From Planctomycetota bacterium (GTDB lineage: Bacteria; Planctomycetota; Planctomycetia; Pirellulales; Pirellulaceae): DNA of 32,223 bases. Numbering within the stretch: the first letter of the stretch is position 1; the number at the start of each line of letters is the position of its first letter. Under the pieces are notes generated by a model that saw only the letters and a program-made list of their open reading frames with translations, did not search any database and was not told the DNA's origin. Shown one piece after another: positions 15,201 to 24,200 of the stretch. The stretch spans positions 1 to 32,223 of the forward strand of contig JAPLNJ010000110.1 in assembly GCA_026692885.1 (NCBI GenBank), written 5' to 3'. The translations under genes and the position numbers were made by a program.

Positions 15201-18200
15201 TGCCGCTGCAACTGGCGGGCGGGCGGAACGGCCTGGCGCCGATCCAACTGGCGGGAGCCGGCGTGGCCGAGGCGACCGAGAGTTTCAAGGTGCCGAACCT
15301 CGAGGTCTTGTTCCGCGCCGTGACCCCCGGGCCAACCGGCAATGACATCCAGATTACGGTCCTGGCGGCCAATCTGGGGCTCAACAAGGCCCCGACTGTG
15401 TCCGTCGCCGGACACAAGATCACGGTCACCCTGAACAGCAACACCCAGACGCCGCGGCTGACGGCTCGATATCTCGTGGATGCGATTAACGCTGCGCCGG
15501 CCGCAGCCGCCTTGGTTCAAGCCTCGATTCCGCTGGGCGATCCCGCCGCGTCGCTGGCCCTCGCGACGCCGGCCCTGGTGAAACTGGCCGGCGCCGACGA
15601 GGTCATCACGCCGGGCTACGTGGGCCTGGGCCAGACGAGCAGTGAGCTCTTGGTGCGATTTGCCGAGACCCTGCCGGACGACGTCTACCGGCTGGAGGTC
15701 TTCGGGACGGACTACGCCAACCTCGGTATCCAGGCGCTGCGCAGTGACACCGGTGTCTCCTTCACGCCGAATCAGGCCGGGGACGATCGCGACGTCATCG
15801 ACTTCGAATTGAACCTCGCTCCGCAGATCAGCTCCGTGGTCCCGCAACCGGTGACGCGGAGAATTCAGGTGTCTGTGAAGACGCTGCCTGCGGACGGCAA
15901 TTTTCAGCTGATCTTCCAGGGGGAGCGGACGTCGAACCTGAACGTGTATGATCTCCAGCACCCCCCGGTGAATGGGAGCTCCGAGCAGATCATCCAGGCT
16001 GCGCTGGAGGCTCTGGGGCAAATCGAGCCGGGCGAAATTCAAGTCACCAAGTCCACCGACCTGGCCCTCAAGAACAGTCTCGCTTGGGAGCTGTCCTTCT
16101 TCGGCCGCTACGTGAATCTGCCGCTGTCCAGTCTGCTGAGTGATGAGTCCGTGGTCGACATCCGTTACTTGGCGAAAGTCAGCCAAGCTGCGGATCAGGT
16201 ACTGGTCTATTTCAACAAGGATGATCTGGCGCCCGCCTCCGCGGAAAACGCCACCTTCTATCGCCTGGTCGACACGGCTGGGACGGCCCAGACCAGCGAC
16301 GACACCATCCGGGTTCCCAGGCGGGTCGCCTACTACCCGGACCGGGACTTGGCGGTGCTGACCTTTGACGACGACTTCCTGCCGGTTCAGGTGGACGTCT
16401 TTCGCCAGGGGGGTCTGGGGACCAACGAAATCCAGCTGGTGTCGTTCGTGCAGGCACCTGCCGCGGGCGCGTTCACGCTGAGTTATCCTGGTAGCGGGAC
16501 CCAGGTGACCGCCGACATCCCGTACAACGCCACCGCCAACGCGGTGCAAACGGCGCTGGAAGGCTTACCTGGGCTGTCCGGTAACGTGCGGGTCACGGGT
16601 GACGCTGGCGGACCCTGGGTCATTGAATTTCAGGGCACGCTGGCGGGCCAAGACATGGCGTTGCTGGTGGGCGACGGGGCCAACCTCCGGCTGGCGGGCA
16701 CGCCCTATCAGTTGCCTCAGGGGACCTATCGCCTGGACATTGGTTCGTCGACCGAGTCCAACAACGTGGTCAGCTCGGCGGTCGAACTGGGCACGCTCTT
16801 TGACACCACCCAGGTGGACTACTTGGGCTATCTGGGCGACTACACCGGCCGGGACAATCACGTCGCGGACGTCGACCTGTACCGCTTCGATGCGGGCAAC
16901 GCTTGGCTGACGGGGACCTCGCCTTCGCTGGCCACGTCCACGGTCAGCAACGGCACCGATAGCGAGGTGCAGCTGCTGACGGTCGGCGGTCTGACCGGCA
17001 GTCTCACGCTGACGTACAACGGGGTTGCGGCCACGTCCACGCTCAGCGCCCCCTATACTGGCCTGACGGTCGCTCAGGTAGCAGCGCACCTGAACACGAT
17101 TCCCGCCCTGAATGGAAACGTGGCCGTCCTGGGGTCCAACGGCGGGCCATTCTCACTCGTGTTCCTCAACGCGTTGGCGGGCGCGAATGTGTCGCCGTTG
17201 GGCACGGTGTTGGGAGCCGGGACGACTGCGGTCGTCTCCACGACGACCGATGGCGGAAGCCGCCACGAGCGCCAGCAGTTGACGTTCGGCGGTACGATTG
17301 CCAGCGGTTCGTTCACGCTCACCTACGGTGCCAACCTGACCACCGGGAGCATCGCCTGGAGTGCGACTCCGAGTACGCTGGTGAACAACATCCAGGCGAA
17401 GTTGGATGGAATTTTCGGCGCCGGCAACACGGTGGTGGCGGCGCAAACCGGTAGCTTGGTTACGATCACGTTCACGGGCCAATGGGCGGATGCCAATCTG
17501 GCGCAGTTGACGGCGACCCCAACGCTGACCGGCAGCTCACCCACGTTGACCGTTTCCACACTCAGCCAGGGCGGCGCGAATGAAGTCCAAACCGTGGCGT
17601 TGGCCGGACTAGTCGCGGGCACCATGACGCTGTCCTATCAGGGCAGCAGCGCCTCGTTCCCGTTGAGCTTCGTGCCGGGCATCTCTCCGACGGCGGCGGA
17701 GGTGCTGGCGCATTTGGATTCGATCCCTGCTCTGACGGGTAACGTCAGTGTGCTAGGGGCGCCGGCGGGCCCGTTCACGGTGGTCTTCCGCAACGCGTTG
17801 GGCGGGGCCAACGTCTCGGCGCTCCAGGCCGCGACGACCGTTGGAGTCATGTCCACCATGGCGACGCTCGCGAATTTTACGGGTGGAGCCAACGAGGTGC
17901 AACGTCTGCAGTTTGGAAGCTCGCCGTCGGGTGTGTTTACGTTGACCTACGGGACCAATCTGACGACGGCGCCGATCCTCTACGATGCGACGCCGGCGGT
18001 TTTGGCGACGAACATTCAGGCGGCGCTCGACCTCCTCTTGGGGGCTGGCAACACGGTCGTGGGTGTTTCATCAGGCACCGATTTCCTGGTGACGTTCACC
18101 GGCAATTTAGCGGGGGCGAACCTTGCCGGGGCGAGCCTTGCTCCGTTGACGGCGAGCCTGCTTTCCGGTGGTGGGACTCTGAGTGTTTCGTGGGTGCAGG

Positions 18201-21200
18201 ATGGTCGGGGAAACGAAGTCCAGCAGTTGACGCTTGCTGGTCTGGGCGGCAGCAGCGTGCTGCTCTCGTACAACGGCGTCAACGCCACTTCGGCGTTCAA
18301 TAATCCCTACAACTCGCTGACAGCCGCCGACGTCCAGGCCAGGCTGGACACGATTCCCGCCCTACAGGGCAACGTGACCGTGATCGGGGCCGTCGGCGGG
18401 CCGTTTACCATCGTGTTTCGCCAGGCTTTGGCGGGTGCCGATGTGTCGCTCCTAGACACGGTGGCCAGCGGTGGGGCCACGCCTACGGTCACACCCGTCG
18501 CGAACGGCGGCGGCGACAACGAGGTTCAGCAGTTGAGCTTCGGGGGCACGATCGCCGGGGGAGCCTTCCCGCTGGCCTACGGAGGCAGTTTGCCGCTAGG
18601 GATGGTCGACTGGAGTGCCACCCCGAGCGCACTCGTGAACAATCTGCAAACCGTCCTGGACCAGTCGCTCGGCGCGGGCAATACCGTCGTCGCGTGGCAG
18701 TCCGGTCAGGTGGTCACGATTTCGTTCACGGGGGCTCTGGCCAGAGCCGATCTCCAGCAACTGACGACGGCCGCCGTGACCATCACGGTCACGCCCAAAG
18801 ACCCCGCGTTCGACGTGGCGGTCCGACTGCTGGATGCCAACGGCCTGCCGATCGCCGGGGGCACGCGGACCGATGGCGGGGCGGGCGGGGCCGACAGCCT
18901 GACGTACGCCGGGATTGCCGGACCCTTGTACGTGGAGGTCAGCAGTACCGCCCGGACGGGAGCCTATCATCTGGCGATCCACGTCAGCGGTGTGGCGGTC
19001 GACTCCAGCGATGTGAATTCGACCTTCAGCGCGGCCACGTCGCTGGGGCAGTTGGGCATTACCGGGCAGACGATCCAGGCGAAGATCGAGCCGCAAAGCT
19101 CCCTGCTGCTCCCCCAGTATCCAGGCAGCGAGGACGAACCGGGCCATCGACAGATTCAGGCCGAACAACACATCAGCTTCCCGGCCCCCGGCGGGTACGA
19201 CGTCGGCGTCGCCTTGGTGGCTCCCAATACCATTGCCGTCCGCGAGTACAACTTCCAGCACGTGATTGGGGAATTTCCGCTCGGCAGCGGTAATTACCTG
19301 TACAACTTGATCACAGACGAGGAAAAGCAGGGCGCCCGGGAGGGCTTTGAAATCCTGGGATCGGTCCTGGGGATCCAGTTCGTCGAGACCCTCGACGCCG
19401 GAACCACGATCGCCAAGGGGGATCTGCGGGCCGCGGATCCCACCGTCACCAACGGGCCTGGTGGCGTCGCAGGTCTGGGTGGCCCCGGGCTGGTCGTCGT
19501 GGACGGCCAGGAAGGTTGGAAGAGCAGTGTGTTTGGGGGCGATTTCTTCACCACCTTGTTTCACGAGATGGGACACGCGTTGGGGTTGGGACACGATTAT
19601 GATTTGCCCGCCCTGATGGGCGCCGGCTTGCCGAACGATGTCTTTCCCGGCGACCAAGACATCGTGCATGGCCAGCGGGTGTGGCGTCCGGATGCCAACG
19701 ACATCGACCTCTACCGCTTTGATGTCCCCGCGGCGGGGACCGTCCGGGCCGAGACGATGGCGGAACGTTTGGCGGCGCCCAACTATTCGTACTTGAACAC
19801 GGTTCTCACCCTGTTCGACAGCACCGGCCAGATCATCGCCCGCAACGACGACTATTATGGCACCGACTCGTTCGTGGAGTTGGCGTTGGAGCCTGGGGTC
19901 TACTACATCGGTGTCACCAGCAAGGGCAACACGAACTACGACCCGAACGTTCCGAACACGGGCTTCGGTGGCACGACGGACGGCCCTTACCAACTGCAGT
20001 TGGGCTTTACTCCCAGCGGGGACACGGCCTTGCGCGACGCCACCGGTATGGCGTTGGACGGCAACGCCGACGGACGGGCGGGAGGCCCGTTCCACTTCTG
20101 GTTCCAGAGCAGCGACGACACGATCTTGGTCGACAAGTCGCGCAGCCTGATCCCGACGGTGGCGGAAGGCACGGGAACGGCCAGCGATCCGTATGACAGC
20201 ATCGCCTCCGCCATTGCGGATGCCGCCACGCGCATCCCGACGCCGGCTGGCGGCAGTTCGTCGCTGCAGGATGGCGACACCTTTACGGTCCAAATCGGCA
20301 CCAAGAGCTATGTCTTCGAATTCGACGTCCGCAACGACGGAGTGCGCAGCGGCCGCTCGGCGGTGCCCGTCCCGCAAAACGAAATCCAGCGACTGGCCTT
20401 CACCGGCACCCCGCTGACCGGCACGTTTACCTTGGGCTTCGGCGCCACCGCGCCGACGACGACCAATCCCCTGCCGTATTACGCGGACGCAGCCTGGGTG
20501 CAAGCAGAACTCGAAAGCCTGGGCGGCATCAACCCCGGTGACATCGCGGTCACGGGGGGCCCTCTGGACGTGCGACCGATCGACATCGAGTTCACGGGAC
20601 GGTTCGCGAAGACTCACGCGCCGGCGATCCGGTTGACAGATGGGACCAACGCCGGACTGCACGTGACATGGGGCGCCAGCGTCGCCGTCGCGATCCGCAA
20701 TGCCGTCAACTTGCTCGCGCCGCCGTCGTCTCCCATCGCGGCGCTGACTCCGTCGGGGACCGCAGTCAAGCTGACCAGCGTGACGCGGGTGGACCTGAGT
20801 GGAACGCCGAGCATTTTGTCCGCTTCCAACGTCGTGCGCGTCGTCGGCAATGCGGGTGCGGACAATGATCCGGACACGGCCGCCGACAACAAAGCCTACC
20901 TGATCGGCACGGACAATCGTAACGTCGCGCTGGAGGACGGGAACGGCGTGCTGGTCCCCCAGGGCGTCACCCTGATGATCGACGAAGGGGCCCTGCTCAA
21001 GCTGCACAAGGCGAATATTGATGCCGGCACCTCGGCGGTCAATCTGGACCGCCGCGCAGGGGCTGTACAGATTCTGGGGACGCCGGACTTCCCCGTGCTA
21101 TTCCGTTCTTATCGGGATGATACGGTCGGTGGCAACACCGATCCGACGGACGTCGGAGCGCAGCCGGGCGACTGGGGCGGTCTGGTGTTCCGGGACGACT

Positions 21201-24200
21201 CCGACTTGGAGTCGGCCGGCATTTTCCTGAACTGGGTCAACCACGCCGATCTGAAGCAAGGCGGCGGCAAGGTGGTTGTGAGCTCGGTCGAAAAGGCATT
21301 CGCGCCCCTCCACTTGGTAACCGCGCGGCCCACGCTCGCGTTCAACACGATCACCTACGCCGCGGGGGCTGCTATTTCGGCGAATCCGAACAGCTTCGAC
21401 GACGTGGGAGGGCGGATCGGCCCGGATGTCCACGCCAATGTCGTCACCAACAACAGTGTCAACGGGCTGTTCGTGAGGATCGATACCGCCTTGGGCGCCT
21501 CGCTGGACACGCTGGACATCCAGGCGCGCTTCGATGATCGCGATATCGTGCATGTGATCTCGGAGAACCTGGAAATCACCGGCAATGCGGGCGGCCCGAC
21601 GCGGGTCAACCAGATGCAGCGATTGACGCTGAGCGGGAAGCCCACAGCCGGGACGTTCACCATCCGCGTGGGCAGCGCCACGACCGCCGCCCTGCCGTAT
21701 GACGCCTCGGCCGAAGTCATCCAGGCCGCGTTGACCGAGATCGGGATTACCGTCCTCGACGCGCGGGTCTTGGAAGTCGGGGGCTTCGACGTCGGCACAA
21801 CCGTCGACCTGGTGTTTGGCGGTGTCTACGCGGGGCTGAACGCGCCCACAGTCACGGTCGATACCAGCCTGCTGCAACCCGCGGGAGTGGGTATCGGCGT
21901 GTCGATTCTCCGGAACGCCGCGGCCGATCAGGCCCGGATCAGCGGGCGTTTGGCGATCGACCCGGGTCTCGTCGTGAAACTGAATGAAGCCCGCATCGAA
22001 ACGCAACGTGGCTCCGCAAACCTGATCGCCGAAGGGTTGCCAGGCTACCCGATTGTGTTCACTTCGACGGCCGACGACCGCTATGGAATCGGCGGCACGT
22101 TCGACACGAACAACGACGACCGTTTGGGCGCCAACGAGAAACAACCGGCGGCGGGTGATTGGGGCGGATTGATCTTCAATCACGTGTCCCACGGCAGCCT
22201 GGAGCAGGTGCTGGTGACCCATGCCGGCGGCAATGTGCCGATCGAGGGCGGATTTGACAATTTCAATGCGATTGAGATCCATCAGGCCGACGTGCGCATC
22301 GCCCATAGCGTGGTGGAAACCAACGCTGCGGGGGCGGCCGCGACCACGCGGCATGGTCGTGGCAGCAACGCCGCGACGTCGATCTACGTGGATGGCGCTC
22401 AGCCGGTGATTGTGGATAACATAATTCAAAGCAACGGGGGGTCCGCGATCAGCATCAACGCCAACTCCTTGACCTCGAACTTGCGAAACGATCCCGGTCG
22501 ATCGACGGGCGCTGTGCAGGCCCTGGCAGCGGTCGGCGACAACCACGGTCCGCTCGTTCGGCTCAACCGCCTGGGCCAAAATGACCTCAATGGCATGGTG
22601 GTCCGCGCCGAGGAACTCACCACGGAAAGCGTCTGGGACGACACGGATATCGTGCACGTTGTGCAGGGGGAGATCGCGATCAACAATCTCCACACCTATG
22701 GTGGCCTGCGGCTGCAGAGCAGCGCGACGGAGAGCCTGGTGGTCAAGTTGTTTGGCGCCAACGCCGGGTTTACGGCCAACGGGATTCCGCTGGAAATCGC
22801 CGACCGCATCGGCGGCACCATCCAGATCCTCGGTACAGTGGGCCATCCGGTCGTACTGACGGCGCTGGCCGACGACACGGTCGGCGCCGGCTTCCAGCCC
22901 GACGGGAGGCCGCAGCTGGATACGAACAATAACGGCAGCCAGACCTCTTCGACGACATTGCCGACGCAGCCCGACGTGCCGAACGGCACGTTGATCGACA
23001 ACAACGTGGCGGCCGCGATCCCCGGACACTTCCAGGTGAGGCCCGCAGCGGGGGGCGACATCGGGTTCGCCAGTTTTGGAAGTCAGGACGGGGTCACCGC
23101 GCAGGGGACATCCCAATTGTGGCAGAACGCGAGTTGGATCTTCGATTTTCTGAATTATGTGGATCTCGGTTCCAACGGCGCCGCGATTGACCTGAAAACG
23201 ACGACGATATCCCAGGCTCCAACGCTAATCGCTCCAGACCGCGTGGCCAGCGCTGGGACGTTCAATGGCCCCAACGGGCCTGTCACCTGGCGCGCCGAGA
23301 CCTATTTGAATTCCGGGGTGGCGACGGTCTTTAACACCATCACCTTGACCAGTGCGGCCACTCTCGGCAACATCCGGTTCATCAGCTACTTGGACGAGGA
23401 CGTCGTCAGCCCTGGGGGGGATTACCTGTACACCGTCGGCACACCGGGGCAACCGGACTTCCGTGCCTACACGATCGACAACACGGAGCGGGTCGGCTTT
23501 AGCCAAGGAGGGATCTACCAAGCAGGCCCCCTGTTGGCCAACGCCACTTTCGATGGCTGGGCGGCCGACGAGTACTCTTTCCTCAAAATGGCGATTACAG
23601 GCCGAGGCACCACGTACTCGCTGGCTGGTAACATCAACCTGGCGAACTTGCCGGTCTACTCGGATCCCGAGCTAGGTACAGTCTACGGCGGCGCCTTGGG
23701 TACTGATGTCACGACGGCCTTTGCCTGGACAGTCAATCCGAACGCCACCACCGCCACCCTCACATCCTTCCTGGATCTGGTGCCCCAGAACCCCTCGATG
23801 CAGGGTGGTCAGTGGCGGAGTGTCAAGCTGGATCGTTTCAGCAACGACCGCAACGTGGCGGTCACGAACGAGCTGGAGGCGACGTATGCGAGCCGTGACG
23901 TCAACGGGATCCCCGAGACCGCAGAGGTGCTGGGCAAGTTGGCCCCCGACGAAAAGAGCGGCGACGAGAATCGGCGATTGGGCTTCGAGGTCCATGGTTT
24001 CATCGGCCCGGAGAACCCCACGGACCAGGACGTGTACGCTTTTGCCGCGGTGCCCGGCACCGAAGTGTGGCTGGATCTCGATCGGACAGGCTCGACTTTG
24101 GATTCCGCCTTGGAGCTGATCGACCGCGACGGCACCGTGCTGGCGGCTTCGCTGGGGCCGACGGCGGCCGATCTGTCGGGCTTGGCAAATCCGGTGGCGG

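Noticed and set aside
18596..21007. Long open frame on the minus strand (803 codons), and similar ones at 5194-7479, 3445-5172, 13427-15148 and 21098-23116
   Set aside because: They lie antisense to well-supported domains, are rich in Arg, His, Gly and Val as expected of reverse-strand reading in high-G+C coding DNA, and show no recognisable domain.
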